NCBI GenBank assembly: GCA_902805995.1
Contig: CADCUU010000047.1
Span: forward strand, 1 to 8,560
DNA from: an uncultured Rubellimicrobium sp.
Lineage (GTDB): Bacteria; Pseudomonadota; Alphaproteobacteria; Rhodobacterales; Rhodobacteraceae
Direction of reading: 5' to 3'
Length of the DNA: 8,560 bases
The position numbers and the translations under genes are program-made. Below the pieces are notes generated by a model. That model had not been told where the DNA came from. It was given only the letters and a program-made list of their open reading frames with translations, and made no database searches. Of the stretch, positions 1 through 6,833 are shown in pieces (the first letter of the stretch is position 1; every line of letters begins with the position of its first letter).

Positions 1-483
1 GTCCTCGACTACGCGATGCCAGTCCGCAATGGTGTCGAAGCAACCCGCGAAATCCGAAGCCGAATGCCACGTACGGAAGTGCTGGTATTCACGATGCACG
101 ACAGCCAATCCATAATCGAGAGCGTTCTGACCGCAGGTGCGAGAGGCTACCTCCTCAAAAGCGACGCCAACGATCATCTGATTACGGCGGTCCAAGCACT
201 CGGCCGTCATGAGGCTTATATCTCGGGAAAACTGTCTGCAGAGTTTCTCGAAACGCTGCTGGATTTGCGCAAGCGCGGCAAACGCGATCCCCTCACACCT
301 CGGGAGCGATCGGTCGTGCAACTGATCGCCGAGGGTCACACAAACAAGTCGATGTGCACCATGCTTGGCGTTGGGGTGAAGACAGTTGAGACCCACCGCG
401 CAGCCGCCATGCGCAAACTTGGGCTACACAGCACAGCCGATCTCGTCCGCTACGCAGTGAAGAACCGGATTGTCGATGTTTGA
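1..483 (+). CDS. Response regulator, NarL/FixJ (LuxR) class, 5' partial
   Basis: This is the C-terminal 160 residues of a two-component response regulator; the reading frame is open at the first base, so the start lies outside the window. Numbering from the first visible residue, Asp3 in VLDYAMP is the expected phosphoacceptor at the end of beta-3, Thr31 (VFTM) the conserved switch Thr/Ser, and Lys53 (YLLKSDA) the conserved receiver lysine. A linker at about 80-97 leads to a LuxR-type helix-turn-helix (about 98-157) with LTPRE and the recognition segment TVETHRAAAMRKLG. By family knowledge, phosphorylation by a partner histidine kinase controls DNA binding and transcription in the cytoplasm. 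The first 45-50 residues, with the acidic Mg-binding pair, are not visible. The kinase partner is not shown here. Family call is firm; target genes are unknown. Confidence 0.95.
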   Translation, partial: VLDYAMPVRNGVEATREIRSRMPRTEVLVFTMHDSQSIIESVLTAGARGYLLKSDANDHLITAVQALGRHEAYISGKLSAEFLETLLDLRKRGKRDPLTPRERSVVQLIAEGHTNKSMCTMLGVGVKTVETHRAAAMRKLGLHSTADLVRYAVKNRIVDV

Positions 484-590
484 CCAGGCAGTGCTGTTTG
501 GACCCGCGGCCACAAACCGTCCTCGCTTGGACCTGCTCGGCTCCAGCTCCGCCCTTCTAGCTTTCCTGAGATGATCCCACACTCAACGAT

Positions 591-595
591 GGAGG
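591..595 (+). promoter_or_regulatory. Ribosome binding site GGAGG deciding the start at 601
   Basis: GGAGG lies 5 bases before the ATG at 601. In-frame ATGs at 571 and 589 are open but have no such site, and only the start at 601 puts a clean signal peptide and lipobox at the N-terminus. Confidence 0.8.
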
Positions 596-600
596 TTTCG

Positions 601-885
601 ATGCGATCGTCAGCCCTGCTCGTAATGTTGGCCTTACCCGCGTGTGCTCCAACCGCTCCGGTGGAACCTGTGTCACTTCCATTGCTTGGCGGCTACCGTG
701 ATCCAGCCGACATGTGCCGCCGGGTAGGCGAGAGCGCAGCAACCATCGATTATCTCGATGACGCTGCTGACCTGGTGGGTTGCCCGGAAGGGGCGGAGAA
801 CCTCGGAGTCTTTGTCACGGAGACTGGCGCTGTCGAGGTCGCGCGGCTCGACGGATTCATTCTTTACAGCGTGCCAAGACGCTGA
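601..885 (+). CDS. Small predicted lipoprotein, function unknown
   Basis: A 94-residue protein that begins MRSSALLVMLALPAC. The short hydrophobic stretch ends in a lipobox (LPAC, residues 12-15), so Cys15 should be lipidated and the mature protein anchored to a membrane in the periplasm. The mature part has a Pro-rich linker, then a compact domain with two cysteines (in DMCRR and VGCPEG) that could form a disulfide, and an end of the form LGVFVTETGAVEVARLDGFILYSV. I recall similar short proteins in Rhodobacterales but no assigned function. The start at 601 is chosen over ATGs at 571 and 589 because of the GGAGG site and the lipobox. It follows the response regulator by 117 bases and is probably transcribed separately or by read-through. 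A gene is very likely; its role is unknown. Confidence 0.8.
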   Translation: MRSSALLVMLALPACAPTAPVEPVSLPLLGGYRDPADMCRRVGESAATIDYLDDAADLVGCPEGAENLGVFVTETGAVEVARLDGFILYSVPRR

Positions 886-1004
886 CCGATCAAGACGCTT
901 TACACGCCATTGGCGTCCGCGCCGAATTCCGGTGTGCCCGTCGTCACTGAGACGGTCGCTACCTCCAGTCCCAGAGTTCGAATACTTCTCCAGAGGAGCC
1001 ATAA

Positions 1005-1559
1005 ATGCGCGCTCGTCTCACAGCACAGCTACAGGCACTCTTTCTCCTGATGTCGGCTACGGCCGCCAGTGCCGATGTGCCGTTCTTCAATGCAAGCTGT
1101 CCTCGGCACATCGAGGTTCACGCCGACGAGGGCGGCCCCGTTTACGTGAACGGAGAGGAAGCGCAGCTGCACCGCTTCAGCTCGAGCTACTACGAGGCAA
1201 CTCGTGGGCGAACAACCATCTCGATCATGGTCAATCCAGACCACACGCTGAACGTTTCCTATACGACGGGCGGTGGAGGCAATGGGATCTGCCAAGTGAA
1301 CGCTCAGCAGCGACACCCACGGGACGTACCACAAGCTACTCCTGCGCCGTCGCTCACCATCTCCATGCGTCAGATGCCACGCTTCTGTGCCGGGGAGGCG
1401 TCATCCCGCTTCGGTGTCCGCCCCGGTTACATCACCACCAATTCTGCCCACCGGATCGGTGACCGGTACGTCGTGCAGGGCTACTTAGAAGGCAACCGCG
1501 GCACCGTGTACTTCAATTGCTACTTCGATGCTCGCGGCAACTTTCTTCGAGTTGAGTAA
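1005..1559 (+). CDS. Secreted 184-residue protein with four cysteines, function unknown
   Basis: The start has GAGGAG at 993-998, 6 bases upstream. Residues 1-23 form a signal peptide (hydrophobic core ALFLLMSATAA, likely cleavage ASA|D), so the mature protein is periplasmic or secreted. Two halves can be seen. Residues about 30-98 contain C32, EGGPVYVNGEEA, SYYEATRG, SIMVNPDHTLNVSYT and C96. Residues about 120-184 contain RFCAGEASSRFGVRPGYITT (C128) and NCYFDARGNFLRVE (C172). A Pro/Gln-rich linker (about 103-117) joins them. The even number of cysteines fits disulfides in an exported protein. Both modules remind me of conserved uncharacterised exported proteins of alphaproteobacteria, but I cannot attach a function. 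No catalytic motif is visible. It sits 119 bases after the lipoprotein gene and 45 bases before the CPBP gene, all in the same direction. Confidence 0.85.
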   Translation: MRARLTAQLQALFLLMSATAASADVPFFNASCPRHIEVHADEGGPVYVNGEEAQLHRFSSSYYEATRGRTTISIMVNPDHTLNVSYTTGGGGNGICQVNAQQRHPRDVPQATPAPSLTISMRQMPRFCAGEASSRFGVRPGYITTNSAHRIGDRYVVQGYLEGNRGTVYFNCYFDARGNFLRVE

Positions 1560-1594
1560 TCCTCGCCGTGCTCCCGGTTGCAGAGTGATCTTGC

Positions 1595-1600
1595 AGGAGA
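1595..1600 (+). promoter_or_regulatory. Ribosome binding site AGGAGA deciding the start at 1605
   Basis: AGGAGA lies 4 bases before the ATG at 1605. An upstream in-frame TTG at 1578 is possible but has no purine-rich site, so 1605 is preferred. A second ATG three codons later (1614) is less well spaced. Confidence 0.75.
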
Positions 1601-1604
1601 AGCC

Positions 1605-2363
1605 ATGACCACCATGGCGGACGCTCCGCACCGGACTGCCAAAGCCGACTTCCCGTACTATGACGGCCGACCAGTGCCGATCGACGGTAGTGGCTGGCCG
1701 TTCGTCCTGTTCGGGGTCGCCGTAGCCTTCGTCGCTCTGACCCAAATAGACGTTGCCGGGTTCACTGCCTCTTTTCTCAAGTCAGTCCTATTTGCAGGCA
1801 TCCCCCTCGCGACCCTGTTCCTAGTCGTGGGCCACCACTGGACCGCCCTCTTCGGTCCCGTCGGCTTGACGCAGATCGGGCAGATGCTCGTGATGGCCCT
1901 CGCCACCATCGTTGTGTCCCTTGTCACAGCCCTTGTGGTGAGCTGGCTCCTGCCAGTGGCACCGAACCCTTTGGCGGTGAGCATGGAGGACATGGAGGCC
2001 GGGAGCTTCGTTCTCCTGCTGTTGCCGACGCTGCCCCAACTGGTGGGCGAGGAACTGCTGGCGATCCTGCCCTTCCTGGCGATCCTGTGGTTCGTGACCG
2101 CTCGCCTGGGTTGGTCGCGAAGGATCGGCATCCTTCTCGCGCTGATAGGCTCCTCGCTCCTCTTCGGGGCGGCGCATCTTCCCACCTACGACTGGCACTG
2201 GGGTCAGGCCCTTGGGATCATCGGCATGGCCCGTGTCGTCCTGACCCTAGCGTATGTCTGGACCAAGAACCTCTGGGTCTCGGCCGGCGCCCACATCGTC
2301 AACGACTGGGCGGGGTTCTTCACTGTCTTCCTGGCTGGCCACGCTCCCATCGGAGCCGAGTAG
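1605..2363 (+). CDS. CPBP-family (CAAX/Abi-type) intramembrane metalloprotease homologue
   Basis: A 252-residue polytopic membrane protein. The three expected motif positions of the CPBP family (Pfam PF02517) can be seen in order. Motif 1 is the Glu-Glu pair E149-E150 in LVGEELLAILPF. Motif 2 is FxxxH, F187-H191 in LLFGAAHLP. Motif 3 is HxxxN, H230-N233 in SAGAHIVNDW. By family knowledge the Glu and His residues form the active site inside the membrane. Bacterial members act in prenyl-protein-like processing, bacteriocin self-immunity or membrane-protein cleavage; which applies here is unknown. Hydrophobic segments lie at about 32-50, 57-76, 93-116, 134-165, 174-190, 203-220 and 226-245. Motif 1 lacks the usual arginine of EExxxR, having Ile at that place, as in a subset of the family. 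The gene ends 74 bases before a convergent gene on the other strand. Confidence 0.88.
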   Translation: MTTMADAPHRTAKADFPYYDGRPVPIDGSGWPFVLFGVAVAFVALTQIDVAGFTASFLKSVLFAGIPLATLFLVVGHHWTALFGPVGLTQIGQMLVMALATIVVSLVTALVVSWLLPVAPNPLAVSMEDMEAGSFVLLLLPTLPQLVGEELLAILPFLAILWFVTARLGWSRRIGILLALIGSSLLFGAAHLPTYDWHWGQALGIIGMARVVLTLAYVWTKNLWVSAGAHIVNDWAGFFTVFLAGHAPIGAE

Positions 2364-2437
2364 GCGGAAGGACCTGACTGGGGTTCCGCTCGCTGGCTCA
2401 GGCACGACGGCCATGTCTCTTGGTGTGGACGGCGGCC

Positions 2438-3112
2438 TCACACCCCCACAGTCAGAACGATCACAATGGCCAGAACATACAGGACCGCGCTCCCGAAGGC
2501 CCAGAGGGCGAGCAGAAGCGCACGCGTGGTCGTTAGGCCAAGAGAATGACGGAAGAGTCGTGTCTGGATGACGAGATACCACAGGGTGACGAGAAGGGCT
2601 CCCACCCCGGCTGCCCAGTCGGCCCAGGGCTCGTCCAGACTGGCCACGAGAGTCGCGATGCCGAGCACGCCCGCCAAAACCGCTGCGAGGTAGCACTGCC
2701 CAAAGAAGGGGGCCCGCAGGTGCCGTCGCTCCAGGGGCAACCCCCGCGCGCGGACCACCCGGAGAGCTGCCATGAGCGGCAGGAGCCCAAAGAGGAGCGA
2801 GCGCATCAGGATCAGGTTTTGGTCGCTGCCGACAATCAGCTGCCCGACCACGGTGCGCGAGATGGGCTGGGGCATCTGCATCCCCAGCTCGGCCGCATGA
2901 ACGAGTGCAATAGTCACCAGCAGCGTCAGTGGCGGGTTCAGGGTGTCGGTGTAGCGCTCGGCCCCGTCCTCGCGCTCCTCGTGCTCGACATAGGCCATCA
3001 TCTGCAGTGGCCGGCGCAGGGTCAGCCACAGCGTGCGTGGGTAGTAGATCAGCCAGGTGAGGAGCTCGAACAGGAGCTCCCCGATCGAGCGTATGAGGTT
3101 GAGGAAGTCCAT
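2438..3112 (-). CDS. Five-helix membrane protein, possibly Yip1-like
   Basis: A 224-residue protein starting MDFLNLIRSIGELLF. An amphipathic N-terminal segment (about 10-32) and a charged stretch (VEHEEREDGAERYTDTLNPP, about 42-61) precede five hydrophobic segments at roughly 59-77, 99-119, 137-158, 165-186 and 199-222. The pattern of a cytosolic lead, then D-T-x-x-P-P at the mouth of the first helix and a five-helix bundle, resembles Yip1-type or related permease-like proteins (PF04893), but I cannot confirm this from sequence alone. No transport or catalytic signature is visible. It lies 43 bases after the metalloprotease gene in the same direction, so the two are probably co-transcribed. 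Its Shine-Dalgarno site is weak (a GGAA about 8 bases upstream), which suggests dependence on translation or structure in the gap. Convergent with the CPBP gene. Confidence 0.82.
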   Translation of the reverse strand: MDFLNLIRSIGELLFELLTWLIYYPRTLWLTLRRPLQMMAYVEHEEREDGAERYTDTLNPPLTLLVTIALVHAAELGMQMPQPISRTVVGQLIVGSDQNLILMRSLLFGLLPLMAALRVVRARGLPLERRHLRAPFFGQCYLAAVLAGVLGIATLVASLDEPWADWAAGVGALLVTLWYLVIQTRLFRHSLGLTTTRALLLALWAFGSAVLYVLAIVIVLTVGV

Positions 3113-3122
3113 GTCAGTGTTC

Positions 3123-3149
3123 CGGCGCGCGAGGCTAGGCCGCGCGCCG
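3123..3149 (-). other. GC-rich stem-loop between two co-directional genes
   Basis: The arms at 3123-3131 (CGGCGCGCG) and 3141-3149 (CGCGCGCCG) are perfectly complementary over 9 bp with a 9-base loop. It falls in the 43-base gap between the metalloprotease stop and the membrane-protein start, ending 11 bases before that start codon. No T-run follows on either strand, so an ordinary intrinsic terminator is not supported. A role in RNA stability, partial attenuation or shielding of the weak ribosome binding site is possible. It could also be simple GC-rich chance. Confidence 0.45.
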
Positions 3150-3155
3150 CTCCAA

Positions 3156-5789
3156 TCAGCCGAGAGCCCCCATCAGCCGCTCGATGCTGGCCGCCATGTC
3201 CTCGTAGTGCAGCCGGTCCGTGTCATCCGCTGCGGCCGTGGCGGCCCCTCTGAGCCGCTCGCGCAGCTCGGGCAGAGCGTCGCGCAGCCAGGCGGGGTAA
3301 ACCGTGTCGTCGCCAGTCTCGACCAGGATCATGCCCGCGGCGTCCGCCATTCCGGCAGCCCTCGTCTGCTCGAGCCCGGCCGCCTCGATCGCGTCGGCCT
3401 GCGCCCAGGCCGTGGCACTCGCAAGGTGGGTGTCGACCCAAGCGGCCTGCAGCACACGGCTCGTGCGCGAGGTGGCGCCCAGGTCGTCCCAGACGGCGTC
3501 CATCACGTCCTGCCCGAGGTCAGCGGGCCCATAGGCGCCCGGATAGAGGTCCGCCTGGCTGTCCAAGATCGCAAGCCGTCCGCCGACCAAGAGGTCCGAC
3601 ACGAGCTTCGCCTGCGCCTCGTCCACCATGCGCGCCCCTCCCACGACCGCGAGACGCTCGATGAGGACCGGGTCCCGGTAGGCGTCGAACGTCGCCGCCC
3701 CCTCGCCCAGGAGGTAGGCCACCGCCTCCGCCTGCTCTTCGGCCGGCACGCGGGCCACAAGCGGACCCTCGCCGGGGTCGAAGACGTGCTCGGTGCCGGC
3801 AACGAGCGACTGGACGGAGCTCACGTATCCCGCATGGGTCTTAAGCGACACAAGGAACGCCTGCTGGAAGGTGGCCTCGTCGGACGCGGCCTCGGGCAAG
3901 CGCTCCAGCGCCCGAACGGTGTTGGCGGTGGCGAGCTGCGTGGCCTCGATGCGCTCGGCTCCGGAGTTCTCGCGCTGAACGCGGGGATCGAAGGAGTCCC
4001 GTGCCAGCTCGGGGATCATCTCGCCGGCACCCCAGTGGAGCGCCCGGTCCTCATCGAAGGTGGCGGCAAAGGCGTCGAGCGCTGCCTGGTCGGCGAACTC
4101 GCCGTAGCCCCAGCGGATGGCAGCGAAGTCATAGGGCCCGATCACCGACCAGAACTGCGTGATGCCGTCATCGGGCTGCGCGACCTGGTTGAAGCGCCCG
4201 TAGGCCATGAGAGAGCTGTTGGGTCCCATTCGGTTCGCGAACGCCGGATCGCGCATCTGATCGACGGACCACGCGGTCGAGGCCATTTGGTTGTGCCTCA
4301 GCCCCAAGGCGTGGCCGACCTCGTGGCCGACGATGTAGGTCAACAGCTCCGATTGCAGATCGAAGGGCAGCGGCAGACTCGCGGCCCGGGGGTCCACGCC
4401 GCCGAAGACGCTGTAGTAGTAGAGCGAGAAGTACTCGACGACGTCGGGCCAGATGATGATGTGCGAGGCGAGGATCTCGCCCGTGCGGGGGTCCACCACG
4501 TGCGGTCCCATGGCGTTGGGGTAGCGGCTCGGAAGCCAGCGGATCACGTGGCGGGTGGCGTCTTCCACCGCCCAGTCGGGGTCCTCCTCGGGCGAGGGGG
4601 CCTCGAGCACCTGGAGGGCGTTCGAGAAGCCCGCCGCCTCGAAGGCCGGTAGCCACATCTCGACGGCCGCACGCATGGCGGGACGCCAGCGCTCGGGCGT
4701 GCCGGGGCCGATCCAGAAGGTGATGGGCTCCACGGGGTCGCTGACTGCGGCGGACGGGTCAGCCTTGACGAGCCGGTGGCGTGCGATCAGGGCGCCCGCA
4801 TCCACCGCGGCGCCGCTGGCCGCTTCGAACTCGGTGAAGGCCACCTCGAAGAAGCCCACGCGCGGGTCGAAGAGCCGCGGCTCCATGGGCATCTCGGGCA
4901 GAATGTGGATGGTGTGGCCCACATCCATCGACACCGGTCGCGGGGTTCCGGTCGGGTTGGCAGCATCGACACCAAGAAAGGTGAGACCTGAGCGGATGGT
5001 CAGGGCATCGCCGTTCACCCGCACGGCCTCCAGGTAGGAGCGCGACGGGTCCACCCCGTTGGGCACCAAGCCCGTCAGCGCCGCGTAGCGAGCCGCCGAG
5101 AGCCCGCCGACGTCGCTGGTGAAGAGGTCCGTGACATCTACGAGTGCCGTGCCGTCGGCCTGCTCGGCGGCGATGGGCAGCGCTGCAAGGATCGCGCCCG
5201 TCTCGGTGAGGGCGAGGGCCTCGGAGATGGGAAGGGAGTGGGGATCAATGGAGGGCGGCTCCGCCGGGGCTCCGTCCTCACCGGCAAGGCCGCTCAGCAT
5301 GCCGCCTGGCTCATCGCCTACATGCATGCCAACCGCCGGATCGCCGGGATCGGGCAAGGACGGCACCTCGGGCTCGGTGCCGACCCGAATGGTCGAGGAC
5401 GCGCTCAGGTCGCGAATGAACAGGCGATCCCCCTGGCGCTCGAAGCGGGCGATGAGGTCGCCAGCTTCGATCTGCTCGGCGACCACGCCGGCGGGCAGAC
5501 CAACCACCTCCACGTACCAGTGGAACGGCTCGTCCAGGAGGTCGGGAGGCACGCCCAAGATGACGCGGCCGTCCTTGGTCCACACCTGCAGGCGCCCTTG
5601 GCCCACAGGCTCAGCGCCGTCGAGAAGCTGGGCTGCCGTATCAGCCGTTGCATCCGGCGCTGAGTCGGCCTCCGCACCTGTCACCACGTTGGTTGCGGGG
5701 GACTCCTGAGCCGTAGACGGCGAGCTAAACCAAGCGAGAAGCGCCAAGGCGCAGGACGACGCGAGAAGATGCGGGGTTAGGCTACGCAT
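3156..5789 (-). CDS. Exported zinc-dependent metalloprotease (DUF5117/DUF4953-type, HExxHxxGxRH)
   Basis: An 877-residue exported peptidase. AAGGAG at 5799-5804 lies 9 bases before the start. Residues 1-27 are a signal peptide (likely STA|Q). Residues about 65-130 (RLQVWTKDGRVILGVP onwards) and about 210-330 (to MPMEPRLFDPRVGFFEV) match the N-terminal DUF5118/DUF5117 style of this family. Residues about 350-800 form the peptidase part. This holds WRPAMRAAVEMWLPAFEAAGF, HVVDPRTGEI, the zinc site HEVGHALGLRHN (H489, E490, H493, H499) and a Met-turn SLMAYG (M528). Three zinc-binding histidines, a catalytic Glu and a Met-turn define a metzincin-like active site, so it should be catalytically competent. 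Length is normal for the family. A Pro/Gly/Asp/Glu-rich insertion at about 138-190 looks disordered. It probably acts in the periplasm or outside the cell; the substrate is unknown. A membrane-protein gene follows 43 bases downstream. Confidence 0.93.
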   Translation of the reverse strand: MRSLTPHLLASSCALALLAWFSSPSTAQESPATNVVTGAEADSAPDATADTAAQLLDGAEPVGQGRLQVWTKDGRVILGVPPDLLDEPFHWYVEVVGLPAGVVAEQIEAGDLIARFERQGDRLFIRDLSASSTIRVGTEPEVPSLPDPGDPAVGMHVGDEPGGMLSGLAGEDGAPAEPPSIDPHSLPISEALALTETGAILAALPIAAEQADGTALVDVTDLFTSDVGGLSAARYAALTGLVPNGVDPSRSYLEAVRVNGDALTIRSGLTFLGVDAANPTGTPRPVSMDVGHTIHILPEMPMEPRLFDPRVGFFEVAFTEFEAASGAAVDAGALIARHRLVKADPSAAVSDPVEPITFWIGPGTPERWRPAMRAAVEMWLPAFEAAGFSNALQVLEAPSPEEDPDWAVEDATRHVIRWLPSRYPNAMGPHVVDPRTGEILASHIIIWPDVVEYFSLYYYSVFGGVDPRAASLPLPFDLQSELLTYIVGHEVGHALGLRHNQMASTAWSVDQMRDPAFANRMGPNSSLMAYGRFNQVAQPDDGITQFWSVIGPYDFAAIRWGYGEFADQAALDAFAATFDEDRALHWGAGEMIPELARDSFDPRVQRENSGAERIEATQLATANTVRALERLPEAASDEATFQQAFLVSLKTHAGYVSSVQSLVAGTEHVFDPGEGPLVARVPAEEQAEAVAYLLGEGAATFDAYRDPVLIERLAVVGGARMVDEAQAKLVSDLLVGGRLAILDSQADLYPGAYGPADLGQDVMDAVWDDLGATSRTSRVLQAAWVDTHLASATAWAQADAIEAAGLEQTRAAGMADAAGMILVETGDDTVYPAWLRDALPELRERLRGAATAAADDTDRLHYEDMAASIERLMGALG

Positions 5790-5798
5790 GGCAGCAGG

Positions 5799-5804
5799 CT
5801 CCTT
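5799..5804 (-). promoter_or_regulatory. Ribosome binding site AAGGAG of the metalloprotease gene
   Basis: AAGGAG on the minus strand lies 9 bases before the ATG at 5789. It supports that start, which also gives a complete signal peptide. Confidence 0.75.
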
Positions 5805-5880
5805 AGTTGGAACATTGTCCGAAGGCAGACGCCTATGCGTTAGGTGACTACCTTCTGATGGCTCGAGCAGGTGCGATGGA

Positions 5881-5916
5881 TCTCTGTGGGCGCCTCACTT
5901 GAGTGGTGGGCAGAGA
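5881..5916. repeat. Imperfect inverted repeat in the 176-base gap upstream of the metalloprotease gene
   Basis: Outer arms TCTCTG (5881-5886) and CAGAGA (5911-5916) flank an inner CACT (5896-5899) / AGTG (5902-5905). An internal loop of unpaired bases separates the two parts. The site lies between the upstream lipoprotein stop and the metalloprotease start. It could be a regulator-binding site or an RNA hairpin; no T-run makes it a standard terminator. I see no small gene in the gap (5790-5965). Confidence 0.3.
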
Positions 5917-5965
5917 CGCGTAACCGCGCGCCCTCCGCCGTCATTGTCTATGCCTGACTGACCGC

Positions 5966-6292
5966 TCAGTAGAAGGTCATCTGCTCAAGCCCGTTCACGT
6001 TGCCTCGCGCGTCGGTCGTGCAAAGCCAGTTGTTGCCGTCAAGGCTCAAGAAGGTCTCGCGCCCGCCCGGGATCGCCGCGCCGCCCATAGGGAGAACAAA
6101 GACGGCGTTTACCTCTTCCCGCAGGGCCAGAGCGCTCTTGCAGGCCAGTTCGGTGGCCTCTGGTGACGCGGCAGCGGCCAAGGCCGGCGATACGGCCGCG
6201 CTGGTCTGGGGGAGCCCCGAAGTTACGGAAGTGCCATCGGCACATCCGGTCAGGACGGTGAGGGCCGCCATGAGTGCGAGTCGCTTTGTCAT
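5966..6292 (-). CDS. Small predicted lipoprotein, function unknown
   Basis: A 108-residue protein that begins MTKRLALMAALTVLTGC. The lipobox LTGC ends at Cys17, so the mature protein should be lipid-anchored facing the periplasm. A Ser/Ala-rich linker (about 20-45) leads to a small domain with C51 (ELACKSAL), then SLDGNNWLCTTDARGNVNGLEQM, where W89 and C91 form a W-x-C pattern. C51 and C91 may form a disulfide. I recall similar short exported proteins ending in W-x-C and a D/G-rich turn next to PPC-like genes, but no function is assigned. The start at 6292 is preferred to in-frame ATGs at 6304 and 6340 because of GGAG at 6299-6302 and the lipobox position. It starts 49 bases after the stop of the PPC-like gene, so a two-gene operon is likely. 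Confidence 0.8.
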   Translation of the reverse strand: MTKRLALMAALTVLTGCADGTSVTSGLPQTSAAVSPALAAAASPEATELACKSALALREEVNAVFVLPMGGAAIPGGRETFLSLDGNNWLCTTDARGNVNGLEQMTFY

Positions 6293-6298
6293 CGCCAA

Positions 6299-6302
6299 CT
6301 CC
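6299..6302 (-). promoter_or_regulatory. Ribosome binding site GGAG deciding the start at 6292
   Basis: GGAG on the minus strand lies 6 bases before the ATG at 6292. The upstream in-frame ATGs at 6304 and 6340 have no comparable site. Confidence 0.7.
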
Positions 6303-6341
6303 ATTGTTGAGCCACGAGGCTCGGGAGCGAAGGTGGGCACG

Positions 6342-6740
6342 CTACTCGACGTAGATCCCCAGCGTGTAGTCTGCCGTCTCGTTGCGCCGCGCGGCGTTGC
6401 GCATCATGTAGACGTCGATGATGTAGTTGCCGCTCGAGGGGATCACGAAGGACGTGCCATTGCCTTCGATGGAGCCAATGAAGAGCGCCGCCTGAGCACC
6501 TGGAGCGGTGATGTTGAAGTAGGTGCTCGGGTGGAAGGTATCGAGTTGTACGCTCATCCTTTGCCCGGCGGTCACTCCCACCGAGTAGCGCACAGTCTCG
6601 TACCCAGTGATCGAGTCCTGGATAGTGGTGCCCGACGTCCCGCGGTCAAAACGAACGGTCTCGTTGCGAGCATCTTGGGCCACGCCCACGGAAGCCGAAA
6701 GCATCGCAAGTGCCAGGATGAGAGGACGGAGTAAGTTCAT
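6342..6740 (-). CDS. Small secreted protein with a PPC-like beta-sandwich domain
   Basis: A 132-residue protein. Residues 1-21 are a signal peptide (LLRPLILALAMLSASVGVA, likely cleavage before Gln22). The mature protein has the features of a lone pre-peptidase C-terminal (PPC-like) beta-sandwich: VRFDRGTSGTTIQDSITGYE (about 29-48), VRYSVGVTAGQRMSVQL (50-66), YFNITAPGAQAALFIGS (74-90), IPSSGNYIIDVYMMRNAARRNE (100-121) and a closing strand ADYTLGIYVE. The run VYMMRNAARRNE followed by a tyrosine-containing last strand is typical of stand-alone exported members in proteobacteria. PPC domains are usually attached to secreted peptidases; a stand-alone copy has no known enzyme activity. The start at 6740 is chosen over an upstream ATG at 6863 because of AGGAGA at 6746-6751 and the signal peptide. 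It is the first gene of the minus-strand group and diverges from the sensor gene. Confidence 0.85.
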   Translation of the reverse strand: MNLLRPLILALAMLSASVGVAQDARNETVRFDRGTSGTTIQDSITGYETVRYSVGVTAGQRMSVQLDTFHPSTYFNITAPGAQAALFIGSIEGNGTSFVIPSSGNYIIDVYMMRNAARRNETADYTLGIYVE

Positions 6741-6745
6741 GATCG

Positions 6746-6751
6746 TCTCCT
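6746..6751 (-). promoter_or_regulatory. Ribosome binding site AGGAGA deciding the start at 6740
   Basis: AGGAGA on the minus strand has its last base 5 bases before the ATG at 6740. The frame is open further upstream to 6863, but that extension is not signal-like and has no such site. Confidence 0.75.
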
Positions 6752-6833
6752 GCAATGAGCGCTTGTCGCCGTGATCTCCAAGGTCGCCGGCCAGCAGCAA
6801 CAAGCCGGACAGGTACTTGTCGGCTGTGTCGCC

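Noticed and set aside
498..533. Direct repeat TTGGACC in the gap after the response regulator
   Set aside because: Seven bases, two copies, with spacing that does not suggest a known operator.
875..899. 9-base direct repeat CAAGACGCT around the stop of the first lipoprotein gene
   Set aside because: Two short copies 16 bases apart, half of it in coding sequence; likely chance, with no mobile-element or binding-site context.
904..916. Short hairpin ACGCC/GGCGT after the first lipoprotein gene
   Set aside because: Five base pairs without a following T-run; too weak to call a terminator.
971..992. tRNA-like GTTCGAATA segment
   Set aside because: The flanking bases do not form a T-arm stem and no acceptor or anticodon arm is present.
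1591..1600. TTGCAGGAGA occurs before both the CPBP start and, on the minus strand, the PPC-like start
   Set aside because: It contains the Shine-Dalgarno core, so a shared 10-mer at two ribosome sites is easily explained without a special regulatory link.
2422..2444. Inverted repeat GGTGTG/CACACC between the convergent CPBP and membrane-protein genes
   Set aside because: The stem is only 6 bp with an 11-base loop, overlaps the end of a coding region and is not followed by a T-run on either strand, so a terminator call is not supported.
3057..4652. A 531-codon open frame on the + strand opposite the metalloprotease gene
   Set aside because: It is antisense to a gene with a clear signal peptide, zinc site and ribosome site. 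Its translation has no recognisable domain and is rich in Arg, Gly, Val and His, as expected for a GC-rich shadow frame.
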